From Anabaena sp. WA102 (GTDB lineage Bacteria > Cyanobacteriota > Cyanobacteriia > Cyanobacteriales > Nostocaceae): DNA of 64,000 nucleotides. This document shows positions 18,485 to 27,265 of the stretch, piece after piece (position 1 is the stretch's first letter; every line of letters starts with the position of its first letter). The stretch is taken from contig NZ_CP011456.1 in NCBI RefSeq assembly GCF_001277295.1, forward strand, positions 682,001 to 746,000. Direction: 5' to 3'. The translations under genes and the position numbers were made by a program. The notes beneath the pieces were generated by a model. The model was not told where the DNA came from and searched no databases. It was given only the letters and a program-made list of their open reading frames with translations.

Positions 18485-20500
18485 TTAAACCAAATCCCGA
18501 TAAGCATTTAAAGCTGCATCTTTCACGGTTTCTGCAACAATGGGAAAGGTACTCAATATATGACTAAATTCCCCTTCTGTTAACCCATATAAATGGGCAA
18601 TTATTCCATCTAATTCGGCGCGGATTTTCCCTCTTTCTCTCTCGTCTGTAACTCCGTTTTTATGACTTCCTAAACCAACTTCTCTCGCTAATTCATCATA
18701 TTCTGGTGTTGTACAGATTAGTTTGGCTGCACGTTCTACTATTTCTTGAAAATATGGGTCTTTTTCTGTTAATCTGGGTACGGGTAATTGATAAACATAG
18801 AACATATTCATATTACGGGATATTTTTAGTCTAACTTCATAATCAATCACAAAGCTATTCAATAATCCACAAATTAATAACAATTCTGAATTATTGCAGC
18901 AACTATTAGATAAGATTAAAGAATTTCCACAACATACATTTTTTGGTAAAATGCTAACAATTAAATTTCTAATATTTGTATTTTCCCCTGCTGATCTAAA
19001 CCCTAATCTATAACGCTGATAATCTAACATTTGCCCCTGATCAACACCATATTTACCTAATACCGCTTTTCTTCCTTCCTCTTCGTCTATCCAGTATCGA
19101 GGTTCAGCAAACTTATGGGTAAATTGATGAATCATTTTCCCTTCATATAAAGGTAATCTTCCATTCCCTGCTTCAGTTTTAAATAAATGACTATCATTAG
19201 TCATGTGAAATTCAGCAGTTAACTTTAAATTCCATTTATCCTGAATTTCTTCACCCAACAAAGGAAACCGACTCATCTTTTCAGCTATGACAATATCTAA
19301 ATCAGATTTAAATTCCATTACCGAAATAGAATCAGGAGATAACTGTTTAATTAAATCCACAGAAATATGAATACAATCATGATCAGGAAAACTATTTAAC
19401 TCTCCCACATCATGACGCATAAACTTAGCAGGAAATGATATTGTACCCTGTAATGGTAGGGGCGAATGGCCATTCGCCCCTACAAGATTTTGAAAAGTCA
19501 AAACCACAAACTTAAAACTTTTGTGTACTCCTTCAAAAATAGCCTTTTTATTTTCAAAACAGAATAAACCAGTGATCTTAGTTTGCGAAAACAACATTTC
19601 TCGGAGTTGCTTAGTTCCCAAATCTGTATAAATCCCGCTAGGAATCACTAAACCGCATTCACCATGTTGAGAAAGTAAATTCAAACATTGTTCCACAAAC
19701 AACTTATATAAATTAATATCAGTTCCCTGTTTTTTCCCATTAACCACAGAAATCTGATTAAGATATTGTTCAGCACTTCTAAAATATAAACTCACATGAG
19801 GATATTGACTTTGATACTGTAACCAAGCAGCAGCAACTTCAGGATTTGCTAATAACTGCTTTTGTTCCTTCTCAAAAGTCTTAATATCCATCTTATTCTT
19901 AGTTACTAAATCACTATATTCCGCAAAAAACTCCTTAGCTTGTGGTTTAAAAATCTCCCAAGGAGGATTACCCAAAATAATATCAAAACCACCCCTAGCA
20001 ATAATTTGATCAAAATGATAACCCCAATGAAAAGGTTTTAATGCTTCCATATCAGCAATATTTAAAACCCGTTTACTAGCTTTCCCCTTTAACTGCACTT
20101 CCTCATATTTAATCTTTAAATTCCCAAACTCATCTAACAACAATTGATTTAACTTAACCAAAGATTCCCGGTTAACATCATTAATATGATGTCTCAAAAA
20201 TTGTAAACGATCTTCTTGTTCCGTATCTTCAACTTTTCCCGCAATAAAAGCGTGTTCCTTATACATCTTAATACTTTCATTTTTCTCATTTAAAATAGTT
20301 TGATAATCCTGCGCTTTTAATTGTTGTAAAATATCAGGGTTTCCCACAATATCAAAACGTTTATCATCAACCCGAATCAAACCAATTAAAGAATTACCTG
20401 CCATAATGTTAAAATCAACATTAGGTAAAGGTTCTAAATCATCAACAGTTTTCGCAGAAGCAACCAAACTTAAAAATAACCGTAACTTAGCAATTTCTAG
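18485..20500 (-). pseudogene. Eco57I-type N6-adenine DNA methylase, 3' exon only
   Basis: C-terminal two-thirds of a type IIG/Eco57I-like adenine methyltransferase. Visible are the PLPNVDFNIMAGNSLIG block, the catalytic motif IILGNPPWEIFKPQ, and a TaqI_C-like target-recognition region (LGFRSAGENTNIRNLIVSI, LLNSFVIDYEVRLKISRN). The open frame continues upstream of the nominal TTG (20467) as LEIAKLRLFLSL, exactly the conserved methylase motif, up to position 20500, where the 3' end of a group II intron begins. The N-terminal half with the SAM-binding motif I is not found on the other side of the intron. Unless completed by splicing from elsewhere, it is non-functional. A 28-nt palindrome is inserted in frame. 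Confidence 0.8.
19456..19483. repeat. 28-nt perfect palindrome inside the methylase frame
   Basis: GTAGGGGCGAATGG followed by its exact complement. It is read through in frame and adds a short peptide around VGANGHSPLP to the methylase. A palindrome of this type is common between genes in filamentous cyanobacteria. Confidence 0.85.
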
Positions 20501-22709
20501 GTAGAGTCGAGGACGGGTATTATCCCGCGCCCCTCTCTGTTAAATCTGGGCGTGCGACTTTCACCGCACCCAGCTTCCGATGTTCTTAGCTTTCGCTTTT
20601 GCTCATGTGAATATAATCGTGGCAGCTTTCGTGAATGGCTAAAAGGTTCTTTATTTTCCAGTTTTCGTGGTTTCCATCAACATGATGCAGATGTACCTTT
20701 TCATCACTAAGCATTTTTAATCCACAATGTCCACATTTATGGTTTTGCCGTTTGAGGGCTTTAGAGGTATGACTGTCATAGAGCTTACTGTTACGTTCGC
20801 TCCAATAAGTTAAATCTCCGTCATAAGGCGATTTTTCACCTTTAACATTGATGTGTTTGTTTTCGGAGTAGGGAACTGATGGGAATGCCTTATCTAGTAA
20901 TTTCTTGCTAGTGTAGCGATTCTGTTTCGTTTCCCTGTTGAATACCCTAAATGCTCTTGTTTCGATGTGGAATAATGAGTTACGTGAACCGTCCATCTTG
21001 CAAAAGCGGTGATAATTCCTCCAACCTCTAACTACTGGGGCTAATTTCTCAGCCTTTGTGGTAGCACCATAATTCGAGTTGTTGACGATGTGTTTTACTT
21101 TCTTGCGAAAAGCTTTGTAGTTATCCACTGAAGGGACACATCTAAACTTTCCGTTATTCTGGACTTTGAAATGCCAGCCGAGGAAATCAAACCCATCTGT
21201 CGCGGCGGTTAGCTTTGTCTTTTTCTCGCTGACTTTCATTCCCCGCTCTGCTAGGAACTGACTGATTTTGTCAAGTATATCTGTGGCATCGTCCTGGGGT
21301 CGGAGTATTATTACCATGTCATCCGCATAGCGAATTGTTGGCTCGGTAATATCTTTCCTGGGGGTTTTGTCGGTGATTCTTCTGTTAGATACCCCATGAT
21401 ATCTATGAATACTTTCAATCCCGTTTAAGGCGATGTTAGCTAATAGTGGACTCACTACCCCGCCCTGCGGTGTTCCCTGTTCGGGAAACTCTGGATTAAC
21501 TCCGGCTTTGAGACATCGGAAAATTCCCTGTCTTATGCTATAAGGAGCGATGAGTCTATCCATTATGGCGGTGTGGTTTATCCTGTCGAAGCATTTTTCA
21601 ATATCGAGTTCTATAACTCGTTTATCTTTTCCATTGCAAAATGAGCGTAGGTTGTCAAACAAGTATTTTTGCGCGTCATGTGCCGAGCGTCCCGTTCTGA
21701 AACCGTAGCTCCTAGCGTGGAAGGTTGCTTCGTGTGCTGGTTCTAGTGCGTATTTGACAAGGCATTGATACGCCCTATCCGCAATAGTGGGGACTTTGAG
21801 AATCCGGGTTTTTCCATCCTTTTTAGGGATGGGTATTTCACGCAACCCCTGGTGTTTCCAGCCGTTACATTCGGTTCTGAGCTTTTCACTCAGTTGAAAC
21901 CTTTGCTCGAATGTGAGCGCGGTTTTCCCGTCTATTCCCGCTGTCTTTTTTCCAGTATTTAGCTGTGTTACTTGACGGATAGCCAGTAATCTCGCTGCGG
22001 TTGATTTCAGAATCAGCTTTTGTAGTGACTTTGCTTTGCGCTTGTCGCCAACTTGAACCGCTTTATACACGCGTTTTTGTAGGCGGAATAGGTTACGGCG
22101 GAATTTCTTCCACGGTAACGTCTTCCAGGATTCACTAGAGTTGTCTCTGTGTCTAATCATGCTCTGTTCCAATCTGTGTATTCTGAACACCTCAGACCAA
22201 TTACGGTCTGTCCTACCCGAATTGAGGGGATTCCGCTGCTCGTCTAGCCTACTTATGGGGTTCGACCTCCCCTAGACCCTCAATCCGTTTTTATTCGTTC
22301 CCTCGGTTGATTGATCGTTCCGTTAGGTGTAGCCACTTCAACCACTGGAATCCCTAGACTCTTGCCGCTATCAAGCGGAGATGCGGCGGGAATTAATTCC
22401 AGTTAAGTCAAGGATTTTGAGTTGTGTCCTGCTTTAGAGTAGGTTGCTTTTCTAGGCTCTGTTTCACCGTAGGAACTCCCCGTTAACGCCAAGTGTCACC
22501 CCACAACTGATGTCTGATTGCGTCTTCCAGCTTCGACCTCCCGATACCGAGTCGGGTCATCGTGGGCAGATAGGGAGTCATACCTGAGTCTGGTAGATGG
22601 GACTTACACCCATATCCGACCGAGAGTTCAACCTCTTTCCATGATTGGATTAGGTTGGTTGGCTTATGTACGGACTGATTACCGTGATTCAGCTAACAAC
22701 GAATCGCAC
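20501..22709 (-). mobile_element. Group II intron with maturase/reverse transcriptase
   Basis: Minus-strand retroelement of about 2.2 kb. The 5' end fits GTGCG at 22709 and the 3' end fits the YAY-type CTAC at 20501. Domain V is visible as the hairpin AGCTGGGTGCGGTGAAAGTC with GCACGCCCAG (20546-20574). Domain VI follows (20501-20535, GGGGCGCGGGATAATACCCG core with a candidate bulged A). The ORF occupies domain IV, and about 550 nt of domain I-III RNA lie between 22161 and 22709. The 3' junction joins in frame to the methylase; the 5' flank (22710-22880) is not methylase coding. Confidence 0.85.
20586..22160 (-). CDS. ltrA: Group II intron reverse transcriptase/maturase
   Basis: Intron-encoded protein needed for splicing and retrohoming. 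It has an N-terminal RT0-like region (SWKTLPWKKFRRNLFRLQ), reverse-transcriptase palm with the catalytic IRYADDMVII, the GTPQGGVVSPLLANIALNG motif, a thumb/maturase X domain ending in VRGWRNYHRFCKM, and a C-terminal HNH endonuclease (CGHCGLK...HLHHVDGNHENW...ESCHDYIH). It appears complete, with no frame break. I start at the ATG giving MIRHRDNSS; a GTG 30 nt upstream would add ten residues. It lies inside intron domain IV. Confidence 0.93.
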   Translation of the reverse strand: MIRHRDNSSESWKTLPWKKFRRNLFRLQKRVYKAVQVGDKRKAKSLQKLILKSTAARLLAIRQVTQLNTGKKTAGIDGKTALTFEQRFQLSEKLRTECNGWKHQGLREIPIPKKDGKTRILKVPTIADRAYQCLVKYALEPAHEATFHARSYGFRTGRSAHDAQKYLFDNLRSFCNGKDKRVIELDIEKCFDRINHTAIMDRLIAPYSIRQGIFRCLKAGVNPEFPEQGTPQGGVVSPLLANIALNGIESIHRYHGVSNRRITDKTPRKDITEPTIRYADDMVIILRPQDDATDILDKISQFLAERGMKVSEKKTKLTAATDGFDFLGWHFKVQNNGKFRCVPSVDNYKAFRKKVKHIVNNSNYGATTKAEKLAPVVRGWRNYHRFCKMDGSRNSLFHIETRAFRVFNRETKQNRYTSKKLLDKAFPSVPYSENKHINVKGEKSPYDGDLTYWSERNSKLYDSHTSKALKRQNHKCGHCGLKMLSDEKVHLHHVDGNHENWKIKNLLAIHESCHDYIHMSKSES

Positions 22710-22880
22710 CCACTTCCTCTAAGATACAAGGTTGAGTCGAACGCAGTGAAACCCAGCATTAGCAGTAGGATAGCAAGGGGAACTTCAGCATAAAAAATCG
22801 CCAAACTTCGCAAAATCCTGACATAATAAATTGCGTGGTTTGACGGTATTCAGAAAGGAATTTTTGCTAAAGAATTTATA

Positions 22881-25385
22881 CTACGCAGTTATTACTTGAG
22901 TGCTAGATAGACTACTAAAAGAATAGGATTGGTTGCCAACGATTAAGTTAGTAAAACCAAATACATTCATAGTTGTAGCACCTTGCGTAACTGTCACAAA
23001 ATTCTCATTATTAACAGTTGTAGAACCAAGAGTATAGCTACCACTAGATAATTTCAAGGTGTCCACACCGTCCCCACCAACAAAGTATCCCGTACCAAAA
23101 CCCGATACAACGTCGTTACCGGCTCCTAAAAGAACATAACCACTACCGGAGAATCCATTTATAGCAGTAATACTATCGTTACCATCGCCGAGGTTAATAG
23201 TACCATCGTTATAGATGCCTTGAGTACCACCTGTAGCAGTGATACTATCGTCACCACTGCCGAGGTTAATATTACCCTTGTTCTCGATGCCGTAAAGACC
23301 ACCTGTAGCAGTGATGTTATCGCTACCAATGCCGAATTGAATAGTGCCAGTGTTCGCGTTCTGGATGCCAATACCAACACCATTGCCAGTAGTAACGGTA
23401 GTAGTAGTAACGTTATTGGAGCTACCTTCATCAGAGCTATCATTACAACCTTGACCACTGCGGCTGTCGTCGTCGCGACCGTTGCTAGAGCTATATCTAC
23501 CACTTGAAGATTGACTATTCCGGCTGTAATCGTGGTCGTCGTCTTCGTAATCGTCGTCACGACCTCCGCTAGAGCTATTAGAGCTACTATTTGAAGATTG
23601 AGTAGTGCTGGTCGAGACGCTGTAAGTACCACCTGTAGCAGTGATAGTATTCTTACCATCGCTAAGGTCAATAGTGCCGCTGTTCTGGATGCCGTAAAGA
23701 CCACCTTTAGCCGTTATACTATCGTCACCAATGCCAAATTGAATAGTGCCAGTGTTCGCGTTCTGGATGCCAATGCCAACACCATCGCCTGTAGTAGTAA
23801 CGGTAGTAGTAGTAACTTTATTAGAGCTACTATTTGAAGATTGACTGTTCCGGTTGTCGTCGTCACAATCTCTGGAAGAGCTATCATTGCAACCTTGACC
23901 ACTGCGGCTATCGTCGTTGTTACGACCGCTGGAAGAGCTATATCTACCACTTGAAGATTGACTATTCCGGCTGTAATCGTGGTCGTCGTCTTCGTGGTCG
24001 TCGTCACAACCTCCGCTAGAGCTACTATTTGAAGATTGAGTAGTGCGGGTCGAGACGCTGTAGCTACCACCTGTCGCAGTGATGGTATTGTTACCATCGC
24101 CTAGTAGAATACTACCGCTGTTCTGGATGCCGTAAAGACCACCGATAGCAGTAATGATATCGTTACCACTACCGGATTGAATAGTGCCGCTGTTTTGGAT
24201 GCCAGCACCATTGCCTGTAATAGTAAATGTAGTAGTAACGTTATTAGAGCTACTGTTATTAGAGCTATCATCATCGCAACCTTGACCAGTACGGCTGTCG
24301 TCGTCGTCGTCACGACCTCTGGTAGAGCTACCACTACAACCTTGACTTCGGCTATTGTCGTCGTCACAACCTCTAGTATTACTAGAGCTACCACTTGAAG
24401 ATTGAGTAGTACTGTTCGAGACGCTGTAACTACCACCTGTAGCGGTGATGGTATTGTTACCATTGCCTAGTTCAATAATGCCATAGTTGTCAATGCCGTA
24501 ACTACCACCTGTCGCAGTGATGTTATCGTTACCATTGCCGAATTGAATACTGCCGCCGCTGGTGAAACGACTAGCAGCGCCATAGTTCCCGATGCCGTAA
24601 CTACCACCTGTAGCGATGATGTTACCGTTACCATTACTGAATTGAATACCGCCGTTGTCGTTGAAGATGCCATAAGTAATGCCTGTAGCAGTGATGTTAT
24701 CAACACTACTAGAGCTACCATTGTCAAATTGAATAGTGCCACTGTTCAAGATGCCGTAGGAACTACTACTTATAGCAGTTATACTATCGTTACCACCACT
24801 GAATTGAATAGTGCCATAGTTCTCAATGCCGTAGGAACTACTACCCTTAGCCGTTATACTATCGTTACCAGTACCAAATTGAATGCTGCCGTTGTTTAAT
24901 AGACCAAGACTACCCGTAGCAGTGATGTTATCGTTACCAGTGCCGAATTGAATAGTGCCACTGTTCAAGATGCCGTAGGAACTACTGCCTGTAGCGGTGA
25001 TTTTATTGTTACCATTGCCGAATTGAATAGTGCCACTGTTCAAGATGCCGTAAATACTACCTGTAGCAGTGATTTTATTGTTACCATTGCCGAATTGAAT
25101 AGTGCCACTGTTCAAGATGCCGTAACTACCTGTAGCAGTGACACTATCGTTACCATCGCCGAATTGAATAGTGCCACTGTTCAAGATGCCGTAACTACCA
25201 CCTGTCGCGGTGATTTTATCGTTACCACTGTTAAATTGAATAGTGCCGCTGTTCAAGATGCCGTTAGTAGTGCCTGTAGCAGTGATTAGATAATTCCCGG
25301 TTGCAAATGCAAGTGTGGTGTTGTTGTTGGAGATGCCGCTGACACCACCTGTATATTTCCTAGTGATAGTTGAGGAAGAAGGCAT
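22881..25385 (-). CDS. Long beta-repeat protein with Ca-binding-like repeats
   Basis: An 834-residue protein made of about 24-27-residue repeats of the form GILNSGTIQFGNGNDSITAT, similar to beta-helix or RTX-related GxGNDxI repeats. It ends with an RTX-like tail (GAGNDVVSGFGTGYFVGGDG, then VFGFTNLIVGNQSYSFSSL). From about residue 335 the repeats are interrupted four times by low-complexity Ser/Asp/Cys/Gly-rich segments (for example GCDDDNSRSQGCSG). No N-terminal signal peptide is seen, which fits type I secretion. The antisense frames are also open because the repeats are triplet-like; I take the minus strand as coding. Function unknown; a surface or extracellular Ca-binding role is an inference. 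Confidence 0.75.
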   Translation of the reverse strand: MPSSSTITRKYTGGVSGISNNNTTLAFATGNYLITATGTTNGILNSGTIQFNSGNDKITATGGSYGILNSGTIQFGDGNDSVTATGSYGILNSGTIQFGNGNNKITATGSIYGILNSGTIQFGNGNNKITATGSSSYGILNSGTIQFGTGNDNITATGSLGLLNNGSIQFGTGNDSITAKGSSSYGIENYGTIQFSGGNDSITAISSSSYGILNSGTIQFDNGSSSSVDNITATGITYGIFNDNGGIQFSNGNGNIIATGGSYGIGNYGAASRFTSGGSIQFGNGNDNITATGGSYGIDNYGIIELGNGNNTITATGGSYSVSNSTTQSSSGSSSNTRGCDDDNSRSQGCSGSSTRGRDDDDDSRTGQGCDDDSSNNSSSNNVTTTFTITGNGAGIQNSGTIQSGSGNDIITAIGGLYGIQNSGSILLGDGNNTITATGGSYSVSTRTTQSSNSSSSGGCDDDHEDDDHDYSRNSQSSSGRYSSSSGRNNDDSRSGQGCNDSSSRDCDDDNRNSQSSNSSSNKVTTTTVTTTGDGVGIGIQNANTGTIQFGIGDDSITAKGGLYGIQNSGTIDLSDGKNTITATGGTYSVSTSTTQSSNSSSNSSSGGRDDDYEDDDHDYSRNSQSSSGRYSSSNGRDDDSRSGQGCNDSSDEGSSNNVTTTTVTTGNGVGIGIQNANTGTIQFGIGSDNITATGGLYGIENKGNINLGSGDDSITATGGTQGIYNDGTINLGDGNDSITAINGFSGSGYVLLGAGNDVVSGFGTGYFVGGDGVDTLKLSSGSYTLGSTTVNNENFVTVTQGATTMNVFGFTNLIVGNQSYSFSSLSSTQVITA

Positions 25386-25639
25386 GATGGTAAGTTAGGT
25401 TAATGACCTAATTAATTGGATCTAATCTTAATTGTATAAAAAAAAATCAATTGTCTATAATATTTTTATAATTCAATGTTTATAATGAAAACATGGTTGG
25501 AGATTGCTGCTTTAAAAGTAATTAAATTAGCATAATACTTCGATGTAGCCCCTGACTACATACGTGAATATACTTAAAAAGCTCTTCTCAACAGATTGTT
25601 TGGGAGAACTCCACACAAAAGATAATCCAATCTTGCGGG

Positions 25640-25892
25640 CTATGGGTTTTACGTTAAGTTGATACATATCAGCTTTTGCTTTATCCCTACAAATCTAGGT
25701 TTTTCGTAATTTCGTAAAAGTCCATGTCCCAAACGTGTTTAGTATATCTAACTGTAAATTCTGATTCAGGGTTCAGAAAATGAATTTTTCCTAAATTTTC
25801 ATGAGATTCAGTAGTTTCATCAGTATCACCATCAAAAGCTATGATATACTATGGCTATAGTCACTGGTGTAAACTTAACGTAAAACCCATAG
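25640..25892. mobile_element. MITE-like element with 21-bp perfect inverted ends
   Basis: The arm at 25640-25660 (CTATGGGTTTTACGTTAAGTT) is repeated as its exact complement at 25872-25892. The interior has no ORF. It contains a 95-bp segment (25652-25746) that occurs again, inverted, at 39960-40054. Confidence 0.65.
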
Positions 25893-25895
25893 TCC

Positions 25896-26027
25896 GACGG
25901 GGAATGAATTCCCAGTCTCATAGCGAAAGTCATCTGAAGATGACTGAATAACTAGAAAATTTTTTAAATTGTTTAGTAAACTTTAGTTTACTTTGGTTAT
26001 TAGCCCGGAAATTCGTTTCTGGGCGGG
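25896..26027. repeat. Four-hairpin dispersed element
   Basis: Order of small hairpins: GGGGAATGAATTCCC, AGTCATCTGAAGATGACT, GTAAACTTTAGTTTAC, and CCCGGAAATTCGTTTCTGGG, separated by GTCTCATAGCG and TTATTAG. Same architecture as the copies at 35264, 40067, 50970 and 51203. Confidence 0.7.
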
Positions 26028-26417
26028 TGTGGAAGAAAACACATAAGCTATTTCTGACTTAAGTTGACATCAATGGACTATAGTGATTCCCTATTAGGTG
26101 CGACTAAAATTTAAACCCATTCTTGATCTCTTCCTGGCAATTTACGCAATCAGAAGGTGAGGTTGTGTCTGGGTGAAACTGTGCTGAACCAATATTTTAT
26201 GTGGCTCAATGATTCAAATAATCATTCTGTCTTTTAGGCTGCTTAGTATTAGTTCTAAGATATTATCAAATTTTATTTTTTCCAATTGTAGAAAATAATC
26301 ATGGTGCAATTTGTGGGCGTAAAAACTTAACTGTAATGCAATTTGTTTGGTAACAATCAATTTGCCTGTCGCTACAGATTGCTCCTGTGAATTCCTGGCA
26401 GTAACAAGAGGTGCATT

Positions 26418-27125
26418 ATGATGAAACTTTTTAAACGATTATCCTGGGAAAAAAACCCTCAAAAGTCACAGCAGGGATTCACACTTTTAGAAGTGCTGGT
26501 TGCCATTGTAGTAATTACTGCTTTCGTGAATGTAGCACTGATGGGATTAGTGACTGCTGCGCTCTTTAAAAGTAAGGCAAAAGCATACTCTAGTGGTATT
26601 ACTTGGATTCAAGCGGATCTAGAAGCAGTCAGAGATAAGGCAGCGAATTTATCCATCTTATCAGCTAATGCTGCTGCTCAACAAAAAGAAGTTGTGTTGG
26701 AATCCGCTGTTGGATTAGCAAATAACGATCAGGTCAAAATCGGAACAGATACAACGACCTATACGATTCAAAGTATTAGTGGAAATTTACTTACCCTCAC
26801 AGCTAATCTTGGTACCGATCAGTCCGCCAATGCAGGTGTCACTGCGGTCAGCAAATGTACAGCCACATCCGCTAATGCTGGCTTTGCTTATTACCTACAA
26901 CAGGATTTACAACAGGGTTTGCCTTCATCTCCATTTACAAAATATATCGGTGGAAAAGCATACACCGTTACTCGGAGTTCTGAGGTTAAAAGTTCTCCGT
27001 TTACAGCTACTCCTCGTTACGAAGTTCTGGCACTGTCCTACACTGTGACTCCTCAAAGCAACAGTAACGTCAAAGTGGCATCAATATATGCCGAGGTTAT
27101 TCCTAGTGCGTTTTATCAATGTTAA
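26418..27125 (+). CDS. Prepilin-like protein, HpsB-type pseudopilin
   Basis: Type IV pilin-like minor subunit. The class III prepilin signal QQGFTLLEVLVAIVVITAF (Gly before the cleavage site, Phe +1, Glu +5) is followed by one hydrophobic helix, then a secreted 200-residue globular domain with a Cys at the C-terminus. The N-terminal wording (ALFKSKAKAYSSGITWIQADLEAVRDKA) resembles pseudopilins of the hormogonium polysaccharide hps cluster in Nostoc; that naming is by memory. It heads a run of four same-strand prepilin-like genes. PilD would process it at the inner membrane. Confidence 0.8.
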   Translation: MMKLFKRLSWEKNPQKSQQGFTLLEVLVAIVVITAFVNVALMGLVTAALFKSKAKAYSSGITWIQADLEAVRDKAANLSILSANAAAQQKEVVLESAVGLANNDQVKIGTDTTTYTIQSISGNLLTLTANLGTDQSANAGVTAVSKCTATSANAGFAYYLQQDLQQGLPSSPFTKYIGGKAYTVTRSSEVKSSPFTATPRYEVLALSYTVTPQSNSNVKVASIYAEVIPSAFYQC

Positions 27126-27265
27126 GTATATTAATCTGTATTCATATGGGCATCTCCAAAAAAGATTGTAGAAACGAGAATCCCTAGTCATGGAACGTCT
27201 TTACAGAGGTTTCAAGTCGCTATGAATAAAAAAATTAAAACTCAATTAATACTTAGGAGGTAAAG

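Larger units (their letters stand above)
25386..26417. other. Kilobase spacer made of dispersed repeats
   Basis: No convincing gene. It contains a 253-bp element with 21-bp perfect inverted ends (25640-25892), a four-hairpin element (25896-26027), and from about 26100 an AT-rich stretch that must include the promoter of the downstream prepilin operon. Confidence 0.7.

Noticed and set aside
23159..24742. Several Val/Thr/Leu-rich frames on both strands within the repeat protein region
   Set aside because: They arise from triplet-like repeats in other frames of the 22881-25385 gene; low complexity and no domain.
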